NCBI GenBank assembly: GCA_015501605.1
Contig: JADNRZ010000012.1
Coordinates: forward strand, 496,001 to 560,000
Reading direction: 5' to 3'
DNA length: 64,000 nt
Source of the DNA: Panaeolus papilionaceus
Lineage: Eukaryota; Basidiomycota; Agaricomycetes; Agaricales
The notes under the pieces are model-generated. The model worked only from the letters and a program-made list of their open reading frames with translations. It was not told the origin of the DNA and did not search any database. This document shows, piece by piece, positions 35,399-45,924 of the stretch (position 1 is the first letter of the stretch; each line of letters starts with the position of its first letter). The translations under genes and the position numbers were made by a program.

Positions 35399-35724
35399 CA
35401 AGACACAGAATTTTGTGTGTATATTACAGTTTTGCTGAAGTATGCAACGTATTCCAGTGCGGCGACGTTGTGGCAGGAAACAGAGAATTGAATCGACCAA
35501 GCAGGCGACCCACCGAATTTTAGCCAAGACAAACACGAATATCCATCACGTGGTAACGCGCATGACGTCACGTGTAGCTTCCGTTATCCGCAATCTGATG
35601 CTTCTCGGCTAGTCGGCAAGATAATTCTCCGTACATCATCATCAGCTCTTTCCGAGTGCCTCGACGAAACACTGGTATTAGCAATCTTACAACAAACGCT
35701 ATCGACGGGCAGTGGGACAACACT
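35399..35724. promoter_or_regulatory. Divergent promoter region, coiled-coil gene and BNA1
   Basis: 326 bases between divergent starts. It contains ATGACGTCACGTG around 35562-35574, a CRE/ATF-type TGACGTCA palindrome overlapping a CACGTG E-box. It lies about 155 bases upstream of the BNA1 ATG and is a plausible bZIP or bHLH binding site. Confidence 0.5.
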
Positions 35725-36395
35725 ATGCCTCTATCACCGCCCCTTAACTTTACGAAGTGGCTCTCAGAAAATGAACACCTGTTGCAACCCCCAGTGAACA
35801 ACTTCTGCATCTACAAGGGAGATGATTTCATCGTTATGGCCGTGGGAGGTCCTAACGAGAGACGGGACTATCATCTCAATGAGACGGAGGTCAGATAGTG
35901 CTAGGAGGCAGGTGGTCTCTTGCTCATATTTGAATTAGGAATGGTTTTACCAATACAAGGGTGGAATGTTGCTGAGGGTTGTGGATGAAGACAAGTTCAG
36001 AGACATTCGAATCGAAGAGGGAGAAATGTTTTTGCTTCCAGGTATGACAGAATTTCATATATTCAATATGTCGCTCCTAAAGTCATGTAGCGAATACCCC
36101 TCACAACCCGGTTAGATTCGCTAATACCATAGGCCTAGTGGTGGAACGTATTCGACCTACATTGTCACGAGGTATGCAGCATCCGAAATTCGACGCTGTA
36201 TGTATACTGACTGGTATAGACCGTCTGCGTTGGTACTGCCCAAACCCTGTACACCCATCTCCGACCATGATCCGAGAGGAGATTTTTCATGTCACCGACT
36301 TGGGAACTCAACTGAAGCCTGTCATTGAACAATGGATGCAGGACGCAGAAAGTCGGCGATGCCCCGAATGTGGTATCATCGCTGATGCGAAGTAG
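35725..36395 (+). CDS. BNA1: 3-hydroxyanthranilate 3,4-dioxygenase (BNA1)
   Basis: A cytosolic Fe(II) cupin dioxygenase of the kynurenine route from tryptophan to quinolinate and NAD. Four exons; the start at 35725 gives [20 protein letters not shown], chosen over an in-frame upstream Met at 35656 because the family begins here. [20 protein letters not shown] and [20 protein letters not shown] carry the substrate Arg and the iron ligands His and Glu (the Glu is the first codon of exon 2). The third ligand His and the second Arg are in [20 protein letters not shown]. The C-terminal half has [15 protein letters not shown] and ends [13 protein letters not shown]. The last Cys pair of the rubredoxin-like second metal site is present, but the first pair shows only one Cys (CPNP), so that site may be incomplete. 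Confidence 0.93.
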
Positions 36396-37884
36396 GTGTA
36401 CATGTCAGCATCCCTAGACCTGTGTACAATGTCTTATACGCCTGCTCGATTATTCTTTGACTTTGCGCGCCGTGAGTCCTATTTTTGGATTATGGAACGA
36501 GTAGATGCCTGTCGATGCCAGTTTGTGATATTGCGACGCTGCTTTTCATTTATGTTACGCCCTTGAATATCATCCTTCTTCCATACACCTGTTCTGTTGT
36601 CACATAAAGTGCCGTTATGGTTTACTCCTTTACATATCTTCCTCACCTCACGATAACATCGCTTGTATTAATTGATTTTTAGACGATTCGAGAAAGGCGT
36701 CCCGGAAGATCGCGTAGATTTTTTCCAATGGCGCACCACATTGTATGCAACAGCAGAAAGAAAATTTTGTACCTGAAATAAATTAGTCATAAGTACAGCA
36801 TGTAAGAGCAATGTTAGAGTACGTCGAAAGTTTGGGATGCAGATGGTATTGTATCGGCTGAGCTATTTTTAGAATGCCCCTGTCAGTATGATGATATTTG
36901 AATTTCTCAGGGATCGTCTGTGCCCGGTTTGCCGCCACCAGTTCCTCAAGACTCTAGGGAATTCAAGACCGTTGGATCAGCGTTTCTTACTACCTAGAAA
37001 AACCTGTATACGATGTATACGAGAAGGTTCAAGTATATATAACACCGTTGTCTGCTTACAATCATGTGTAGCTTTGGAAATGCAGCTCACGATTGCGATG
37101 TCAGATTTACAATTAACTCTGGGTATCTAATCGAAATAATGTTATCAATGAGTATACTTAGTCAATCCTTTTTTTAGTTCCATCTAATACGCACAATTCA
37201 GGATTTGACTTCTGTCTATTTTCCTTCCGATCTTCTCTTCGGATGCTCGACATCATTATACGATCTGTCGGCCGCACCATATCAAAAGTGGATTGGCTGA
37301 AGTTATGAATGATCATGCGGGGAGGATAGCATGACTCAATATTGCTCACACATTCCGAATCGCGGCTATTAAGAGCAATTAAGCCACCCATTCTCGAAAC
37401 GTTCGTGGTGTGAGTGTATTCATCATGTCACTCGTTCTGGGAAGAATATCTATTCTAATCCTCGAACCAGGTCCAGTCTGGTAAGGTATCGCCACGGCGA
37501 ACAGCCAACAGGCACAATAGGGTACCCCTCCGAATCGAGACCCCTTTTCACATCATTTAGCCATTCTTCTTCATGGTGGCATATTCAATTGTGCTGCTAA
37601 GTTTCGAATCTGCATCTGGGAGGCTGTCCGAGGCTGTACACAAATTCGGATCACCAGACGCTGCCCTTCATCTTCCGATAGACATGCGACCCCCTGTTCA
37701 TTCGGCATCCTATCGAGTCCGTCATTGATTTACCCATGTCGAGCTCGTGATTAGATTATGAATCGCTGAGTCTCTTGGATGTGAAGGGTATAAAATAAAC
37801 CGCAGTCTTTAGGCAGATATTTCCTCAGGCCTCCGTGCATATCCAGTTTTCCTCATCCCCACTCTCCAGTCCACTACTATCAAC
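36396..37884. other. Intergenic, nothing recognised
   Basis: About 1.5 kb of non-coding DNA. Small frames (plus 36888-37130 and others) have no features. A TATA box (37789-37796) near its right end belongs to the repeat protein gene. Confidence 0.5.
37789..37796 (+). promoter_or_regulatory. TATA box of the NSYG-repeat gene
   Basis: TATAAAAT, 96 bases upstream of the ATG at 37885, in the expected orientation. Confidence 0.55.
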
Positions 37885-38898
37885 ATGTCTTATCGCGATA
37901 ACGACAACGACAACGACAACTCTTATGGTTCGTCGAACGACCGTAATGATTCCTACGGCTCGTCCAACAACCGCCGCAGCGACAACGATGACAACTCTTA
38001 TGGGTCCTCTAATCGCGACAACGACAGTTATGGCTCAAACAACAACAAGAGCTCGTCCAATAATGACGACTCCTATGGCTCCAGCAACAACGATTCTTAC
38101 GGATCGGGCAACAACGACTATGGTTCATCCAAGAACGACGACAACTCCAACTCGTATGGATCCAACAAGAAGTCCAACTCGTACGGTTCCTCCAACGATG
38201 ACGACAACAGCAACAACAACGACTCCTATGGATCTAGCAACAAAAACTCCTACGGCTCTTCGAATGACGATAGTAACTCTTATGGTTCCAACAACAACAA
38301 GTCCTCGTACGGTTCCTCCAATGACAACAATGATTCGTATGGTTCTGGTAACAAGAAGTCCGACTCGTATGGCTCGAACAACGACAACTATGGCTCATCC
38401 AACAACGACAACTCGTACGGCTCTTCTAGGAAGGACAACGATTCATCGAACAACAACAATTACAGCTCTTCCAACAACGACTCGTATGGCTCTTCCAACA
38501 ACGATTCGTATGGCTCTTCCAACAAGAGCAGCAATAACTATGGCTCGTCCAACGATGACTCTTCCAACAACGATGGCTCTTCCAACAACTACGGTTCCTC
38601 CAATAACAATACTTCATCCAAGTCTGGTGTTGACGGTTTCATCGACAAGGACTCGATTAAGCAGATGGCTTCCAAAGCTGGATATGACATTGTACGTCCT
38701 TCTCTTATACAACCTCTTGCCGGTTCCAACGCTTATTCATGTTGGATGTGCTTCTATAGAACGATTCAACTGCTGATATGATCGGCAGCGGTGTCAAGGA
38801 AGGCTTGAAGAAATTCGGAGGATGTAAGTCGCTTCTCTCTCGTTCTAATGTGCTTATAAGGACTGACGGTCTTATGATGCATAGTTGGTAGCAACTAA
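37885..38898 (+). CDS. Asn-Ser-Tyr-Gly repeat protein
   Basis: Three exons (37885-38691, 38760-38823, 38885-38898) give 294 residues. The first ~235 residues are imperfect repeats of S-Y-G-S-S-N with N, D, K spacers (MSYRDNDNDNDNSYGSSNDR), one of the most biased compositions possible: almost only N, S, Y, G, D and K. The C-terminal ~55 residues are ordered: GVDGFIDKDSIKQMASKAGY, then NDSTADMIGSGVKEGLKKFG and GFGSN, predicted amphipathic helices. There is no signal peptide. Tyr/Ser/Asn/Gly-rich domains are prone to phase separation or prion-like assembly, and small Y-G-S repeat proteins of this kind occur widely in Agaricomycetes; role unknown. The strong TATA box and uniform codon use suggest high or stress-linked expression, which is inference. 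Confidence 0.85.
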
Positions 38899-39269
38899 TC
38901 CTGCACATTTTTATGGAACAATCAAGGGGCGTCGATCTGCATTCGATGCCACCAAATGGACTTTATGTAAATTGTCTTGTAAAAAATCAGGGAATTCATA
39001 TGTATCTAAACACGAAATAGATTTGGCAATTGTAAATCACTCCTTATTTCTAATCACGGTTGTCATATTCTAGGAAATATATGTGCTTACAGCGGCTTGA
39101 ATGCCCCATAGACATTGCAAAATAAAAGGCTTTTGGGGTTAGGTAACGAAAGCGTAAATGTACGTAGTTCTACCATGCGAATATTGATACAAAATGAGAG
39201 ATATACAGTAATGGTTGCAACAGGTAAATCCAATATGTAGCGGGAGTGTGCTCCTCGAACGTTCAGCAA
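38899..39269. other. Intergenic between convergent genes
   Basis: Short 3' space between the repeat protein and the stomatin-like gene; nothing else was recognised. Confidence 0.5.
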
Positions 39270-40865
39270 TTAGACTGACCCAACAATTCCACCAACAGCG
39301 GCACTACCCTTCCCTGAGGGTAGTCCCTTCTTCACCTGCTCGGCGTAGTCAATACCAAATGCCTCTGATGAATCCCTACCCATAGCTGCTCGATCACCGA
39401 AGAAATACGTCGAGTTGCTCTTGCTATGAGCAATTGCGCGCAGTTGTTCAAGCCTCTTCAGCTCAACTAGAGTCTTGAGAGCGATTTTCCTGTCTTCAGC
39501 TGTCGGTTCGCCCCCCGGACGCTTGTCAGCTAATGACTGCGCGATATGTTCGACTTGCTCTGCGATGGCCGTTGACTCCATCAAGGCTTGCTGTTTGCGG
39601 GCCTCTGCCTCTCGTACGACCGTCTTGAAGGCTGCGTCTGCTTCGTTGGATTTGGCTTCGAGCTACAAACGCATCAGACATGAGCGACTTTCAAATGAAT
39701 TCAAAAGATATAATACTTACATGACCTTCAGACTCAAGAATGGTTTTCTGTTTCTGACCCTCAGCGACGTTGATCTGAGCTTGGGTGTCAAGAAGTTGCT
39801 TCCTGCGGTTACGTTCGGCTTCCATTTGAAGCTCTAGTTGGCGCTATACCAATGTCTAAATACCCATACTGCAAATTGTATAATTGAAGTGACTCACCTC
39901 GACCTCTCTATTGGCCGGCTGGAATGACTGAACCTCAAAGCGCGTGCATTCAACACCCCAGTCCTAAAAAGAGGTAGATTAGGTTAAATTGGACATAGTT
40001 ATGTCGTAAAGAACTTTCACTTACTTGAATTGAATCTCCAATAATCTTGTTTAGATGGGTGTTTAAACCATTCCTATCGCCAATAACCTATCAAACGATT
40101 TAGGCCTTAGCATTACATTTCGCGTGTAAGGCCTCTGACAGCACTCTCACCTGGTCATACGTGAATGTTCCGAGCACAGATCGCATAGCTGATTGGCCAA
40201 TGTTCTTGACATTGTCTCCGACGTCTGATACGGAGAAGCAGGCCTAATAAATTGGGTGAGCGGGGGATGGGGACCTGAAGCAAACGAGTTGCTTACCTTG
40301 TAGCTGTCGGTGACGCGGAAAAACAACGATCCGGAGCAAACGACAGGGACCTACATTTAAACGTGTTTAGTTCGATCATCAAACGTGGAGGAGGATCACG
40401 TTTATTCACGTTGTCAGCGGTATAACCAGGAAGCTGGAGGAATAATCATGAGGTGAGCTAAAAATAGAACAGTCTCAACTGCATTACTCACGTTTGGAAT
40501 ATTAATCGAGGACTCCCTCATGTCCAAGAGATGGGTATTGTGGTATAATGGAATTTGTATGTTCAGTCCAGGCGTCAATTTTACTGGGTTCGTTCCAAGA
40601 CTGTAGAATTGGGGTTCTGAGATATTGTCTAAACACATGGAGAGTGTACGTACGCGAGTCTCCAGCCCTCGTGTCCCTGTTCAACGATAGTGAAGAAATC
40701 CCTCTTCTGAGCAGGTACCCGCCCACGGATGCTCATGGCACCTGCACGTCGTAGCAAGGCCGTTGATGCTGGGACCAGTGCCCTGGTAACATTTTGAACG
40801 AGTGCTGGATTCTGAGCAGCTCTGGCGAGACTGGTCGAGATAGTCCGGCGAATAGCTAGTGACAT
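39270..40865 (-). CDS. Mitochondrial stomatin-like protein (SPFH/band 7)
   Basis: Homologue of stomatin-like protein 2, which forms ring-like assemblies on the inner mitochondrial membrane, binds cardiolipin and stabilises respiratory complexes and prohibitins. The N-terminus MSLAIRRTISTSLARAAQNP is a basic presequence. The band 7 domain follows: GTNPVKLTPGLNIQIPLYHN, LLDMRESSINIPN, PGYTADN, VPVVCSGSLFFRVTDSYKAC, YDQVIGDRNGLNTHLNKIIG and WGVECTRFEVQSFQPA. A long coiled coil runs from about REVERQLELQMEAERNRRKQ through EAEARKQQALMESTAIAEQV. The C-terminal part RLEQLRAIAHSKSNSTYFFG is diagnostic. About eight exons; some borders are approximate. I see no disabling changes. Confidence 0.9.
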
Positions 40866-41892
40866 TACGAGGTCGGATTCGAGAAGTACTGAGTGCGGTA
40901 GCTTGGTGTTGCTTGAGGTAGGTATTTACGGAGGTGAATGATGCTGGGTAAGTCTTGCAACGACGGATGTTTTTATATGAAGCACTGAAGCTATCTGCCG
41001 GAGGACGACGTGTACAGTGCACAAGAATGATCGGAGTGTATGGCATTGGCATTCTGCAGTGCATCAGCAGGGTGTGCACTGAATGAGCCGAAGCCGCACT
41101 TCGGCAGGCAAGCTGCGCCCATATCGGAGTATCAACTGAGTTTGATAATTAAACGGCCATCAGCAGCAAAATGTTGCGCAACTGCAACAGCCACTTGGTT
41201 CTACTCAGTGTCCACCAACCCACAACCAGCAACGCATCGGTTTTTTTTTGTTGTGGCGTCGGACACACGAATAGTCATGGGCGCTCACTCCGCATAAAGC
41301 GCGTATACACATTTCTTGGTATTCGGATCTTCGAGTCAGGTCACTGGGACACAAATTGGAAGCAGTGCTTCAATTATTTCTCATTTCTCTGTACATTCTG
41401 ACTCTGATGCCGTTATGAATCGTATTATCTTCTTATGTATCTTCTTCGATACCCACCTCCCAACCAAGGGTTTGATTCAGAAAGGACCTTATCAACTAAG
41501 CCCAAACCACCCAATCTCGCATCTCACGAGCGTCACACCCTGACTTGGCCTTCTGGCTGCTTTGAACTGATCAATCTGCGTATGAGATGGCGCCTCAGAA
41601 AAAGCGGGGTTTTGAGGAGATCTTTCGGTAGCGACATACATGTAGATGTGGCCACAAGATTGTAAGTATCGTTATTATATCTTTTATTGTAGAATTTTCA
41701 ATGATCATTCTTTCGTAGCCCTTACCAAAGGATCAAAGCACCTTGGCCACCCATTAATTTACACCAACGCGCGGCGTGTGGTGTCGCTGATTTAGAGCGA
41801 GCCTATCCCCATGCGTCTGTTCGTGTCGACTGCCTGCATAGACAGCAGGCACAGACTCTCTTCCACACCGCGACCACGGTGATACTTGTCTA
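40866..41892. other. Intergenic, possible 5' exon of FunK1 copy 1
   Basis: No gene recognised. If FunK1 copy 1 has a first exon like copy 2, it should lie in 41.4-41.85 kb, but no sequence similar to the copy 2 first exon (MDSPEPQPGSPTKSGPP) is seen here. Confidence 0.4.
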
Positions 41893-44643
41893 ATGAGGGG
41901 CCCGTCTTTCGACGATGTTATTAAAATCGAGCTACAGGACAATGTGCAGCATGTTGTCCCTAAGAAATTCATAGAATTTCTTTTTGCTTTCTGTTGTGCA
42001 ACGGACGATCACATCGCTATCGAAGAACATGAACTGAAAGCGGCGTTCTGCCAGGTCAAAGCACTGCTCAACGAAGACTCGGAATTGAGGGGCAATTTCA
42101 TCAAGTGAGTGCTTTTGGAGGTATTATAATGATGAGCCTACTGTCCGTACCAACATGTAAGCAACTTTTGTGTAGGCTTCCAGTGCGGTCAACTTTGGCT
42201 AGCGATTTGTACGTGCCATTCAGCGAGGCCTGCAACTATGCATTCCAAGCTCTGGCCAAACTGAGTTGTCGTGGTTTGCCAGATCTACCTACGCACCAGA
42301 GCATTGCAATGATCGTCCGGGAGTATGAAACCCTTGCGGAAGAGCACGACAATGATGCTCATCACTATGGATCTAAACTCGATGTCTGCATCGCGTCATT
42401 GTCGTAAGTACAGGGTTTCGTCGCCGTCAGCGAAGTCCAGCTGACCGTAAAACCGTCGGGGAATCTGATACGTTCAAATACAGTGCCCATGATACGGATT
42501 TAAAATGGCGGGACGTTCTTTGCCCCGTTGAAGTCAAACCAAATCCAGGAGGATGCTTTCAATCTCACGAGAACACATGGTTCTCAACTCTCGACGACCA
42601 ACCTATGTGGGACTCACAATCGAACTCTGATTCCAACGTTGTATCTAACGTTACTGACGATGGAGGTGCGTCCAAGGTCTTTGTTTCACTACTTGGTCAA
42701 CTAATGCCGCTGCTACTTGAATTCAAGCATCAAAGATAAAGCTGTCGGTGCGACGACGCAACCAAGCGAAGGCATAAAACGGAAATGCTCGCAGACGGAA
42801 GGAGACTTACCGAAAAAGCCAAAGGTTGACTCTTGCCCGCCATTGGATGATGCGACTACCCCCCAGGACAACCAACAGGGCAGAAATAACGGTAGTGAAA
42901 ACGAGGCTGCACAGATTCGACTAGCATGCTACGCCGCACTGCGGATGTCGTCTGCGTTTAACATTACCCACACGGTAGGAATGCTGCTCGTTGGTGAGTG
43001 AAGCACTGACTTGACTGCCCGCTCTTTATAATTGTATCGACCTCCTTTTTTTCCTCTGCACTACCAGGGCGAAAGATTTCCATCTCGTGGTTTGACCGGC
43101 AGGGTGCAATCCGATCTCACTTTTTCGATATTTGCGAAAACCTGCCTCATTTCCTTCTCTTCCTCCTCATACTCCAGAGATTCAGCCTCGCTAGGTGGGG
43201 TTATGCCTTGGCGGAGTCTGCCTTGTGCACAACGACCCCTGATGTCGAAGACCCACCACTCATCGCATCACTCACAATCCCCAGCAAGCCAACATTCCAC
43301 TTCCAACCTCAAGGCGACGCAATCTATAAAAGCACAATGCTGGTCGGCCGTGGCACGTGGGTGATTGGGGGCAGCAAGACAAGAGAGCTCGCTAACATGG
43401 CAGAGCTTCCGCACCACGTCAAGGCTGAGAAGCACCCCTACGTTCTCAAGCTATCCTGGCCTGAGGTGTCTCGTCCTAGTGAAATCACAATTCTGGAGAA
43501 AATTGAAGAAATATGCCAGGAAGAGGCTGACTCTGATTTTGGAAAGTGCATCATTAGTCACGTCCCAGTTATCGAAGCCCATCTAGACCCCACTTTTCCT
43601 GGGAGCAACACTGGTTTTATTCGCAAATTCCTCTTTGGGGAGAGTGGTGTGGGCGCGGCGAGACAGATGCGTTGGATTGTTTTCGAGCGATTTCAACCCC
43701 TTTCAACCCTACCAGAACAACAGATGGTTCAAGGGTATGTCGAAACGTTTCTGTGTAAGTCTGTTGTCGCACTTTCCCTTAACACTGGTGATCTCGGGCT
43801 GACGGACTCGTCTCGTTAGGTCATCGTGCTCTTTGGATGAAGGGTGTTCACCACTGCGATATAAGTCCAGAGAATCTGCTGTGGCATCCTCGACGCAAGG
43901 CTGGGGTTCTAAATGACTTTGATCTCTCCAAACTGACGTGTAATCTCAACCTTGCTTCTGGCCCTATTGAGAACATTGGCACACTACCCTTCATGGCACT
44001 TGATCTGCTAAGCGCGGACGGGCTGGAGGGCAAAATCAAGCGCCTGTATCGGCACGACGCTGAAGCCTTTACTTGGAGCCTTACTTACATATGCCTCAAC
44101 CATACACTAGAGGGCAATAAAATTGTCATCAACACCAAGCACCCCCTCTCTCGGTGGTTTTCTGACATAGACACCATACTTTCCAGCAAACCTGGCATTC
44201 TACGCGATGATTGGAAAAAAATCGAGCCTCATGCCACTGCTTACCCCCAAGCGCAGTCTTTGGCTAAAAAACTTGTGCTGTATTATCTAAATCGCCTTTC
44301 TTCTCAGCGGAGAATTGAGAACCAGGCAAGCGCTCAATCAGATGATGTCGAATTCAAGCCGCAACGTACACCACACCTGGTAGCATCACTTGGAGGCGAT
44401 GTCGCTGAAGGTGCCACGTCGGAAGTCAATCCTGTGATATACAAAGAGAAACCCGACTCAGAACACTTTGCCGAAAATGTCTGGTCCATTCTTAAATGGT
44501 TGGATTCTGAGGAGCAGAGGCTGAAGAGCTCGTTGGAAGGTGGTACAAATGCTTCGGAATACTATGGGGCAAAATGGACGGAATTGAGCGACGCCTCCGC
44601 ACTACTGGTTCCGCATTCTGGTTCAGCCCACAAGTCACTATGA
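41893..44643 (+). CDS. FunK1 fungal protein kinase, copy 1
   Basis: FunK1 is a basidiomycete-expanded, divergent protein kinase group of unknown substrates. Six exons were traced (41893-42104, 42176-42403, 42484-42665, 42736-42993, 43068-43754, 43820-44643), all in frame: 796 residues from the first Met. The N-terminal region has FIEFLFAFC and ACNYAFQALAKLSC, then a Lys/Arg-rich NLS-like insert (KRKCSQTEGDLPKKPK), then ISWFDRQGAIRSHFFDICEN. The kinase C-lobe follows: VFERFQPLSTLPEQ, HHCDISPENLLW (catalytic loop), GVLNDFDLSKL (DFD in place of DFG) and GTLPFMALDLLSADG. Catalytic Asp and Asn are present, so it may be active. The 5' end is uncertain, as a first exon like that of copy 2 was not found. 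A shared 3' UTR sequence follows, also at copies 2 and 4. Confidence 0.85.
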
Positions 44644-45924
44644 CTGAAACGTAGTAGACATTATATGTGCTGTATATGCAATTTATCTTTGATGTTGCAA
44701 AAATTTGGCCCTCAGAACACTCTTGACGACCAATGTATAGGACTCAAGTGTCCAACCTTATTTCTAATACCTATCTGACGTCGACATTGCAGCCAATGTA
44801 GATGAGTCGAAAGCCTTTTTCATTTGCCAGCCTGCATTCGTATCATCCTAGCGCATGGAACTGGAATCAACTTTTAAAATCGAGTCGAAGCATACTAGCT
44901 ATGGCTACAGTCAAGTTATAGCCGCTTGGGCCTCTAATATTCGGTTTACATATGGTTGCGAAGGTATCCCCATGTCGAATCGGGAACCATATTACCCCGG
45001 GCCTGATCTTTGTCTTCGGTAATGTCCACAGTACACCGCACCAACTCGAACAATGGACAACATTATTGGCAAGGAATCTGATTATGATCTGTTCCACCAA
45101 TCTGGGTTCTCACATCTGTCCATAGATTAGACAATGAACACTGTCCACAGTGATCGATATCCTTTGTCTTTAAATCTGGACATGAGGACTGGCATCATGA
45201 TAACCTGTGCAAGTGTCGATCTATATCCCCCTTTAATGCCGTTATATACACAGGGAGAGAAAATGGGCTGAACTCTCTCCTCCTCTAGGGTACAACTCGT
45301 GCGCGCAGGTTCCACTGATCATGAGCTTACGGAGCTTTGAACTACAAGTCTACAACTCCCAGAGTCGTGATCCAGTAACAGTGCCCATCCACTTTGGTGA
45401 AGCCTCTCGAAGCACGACATTCAGGATTATGGATATCCACACCTGCTGACTTGTACTTTTACTCTAGCTCTGACCACTTACGGTGGAGTACTCACTTGGG
45501 TTCCCGTTTTGGAATTTAAGTTTCTGATTTCTTCATGCTGACGCTGAAGGACGGCGTTTGCAAGGTGATAAACATGCTACATAATATCCTTGGCTATGAC
45601 AATGGGTATTTTTTCCTCCTTTAAATTTGCACATGTAGCTTCTTTTCGATAAACACCATAGACAAATCGATTGACTGAAGCAGGATTTCGCCCCTATTTG
45701 GCATGATGGGTTCCGCGATCTGGTAATTATAGTCACATGACCGTTCCACCCCTTACTCGGCGTCTGAACATCCACACTGCTTTGAGCTTCCTTCACTGCA
45801 ATGTATGACAGCTACACGCCGGTCGCGTCTTCCATTGGTCTTCCATTGTAAATTTACCGGAGTATATATCCACAAAATTGTATGTACTTCAAATTTCCTG
45901 TATCTCGTCGCATAGTCCTCACTC
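44644..45924. other. Intergenic between FunK1 copies 1 and 2
   Basis: It begins with a 3' flank homologous to those of copies 2 and 4 (the GTAGTAGACATT ... CTTTGATGTTGCAAAAAT segment, 44650-44704). It ends with a promoter-proximal segment (about 45840-45924) homologous to that of copy 4. The middle is AT-rich and featureless. Confidence 0.6.

Noticed and set aside
35656..35724. Upstream in-frame Met for BNA1
   Set aside because: The extra 23 residues have no counterpart in the family, whose N-terminus matches the Met at 35725.
37835..38776. A 313-codon plus-strand frame overlapping the NSYG-repeat gene, rich in Thr, Met, Ala and Arg
   Set aside because: It is the other frame of the same repetitive DNA; the NSYG frame has the better start, a C-terminal ordered part and splice sites.
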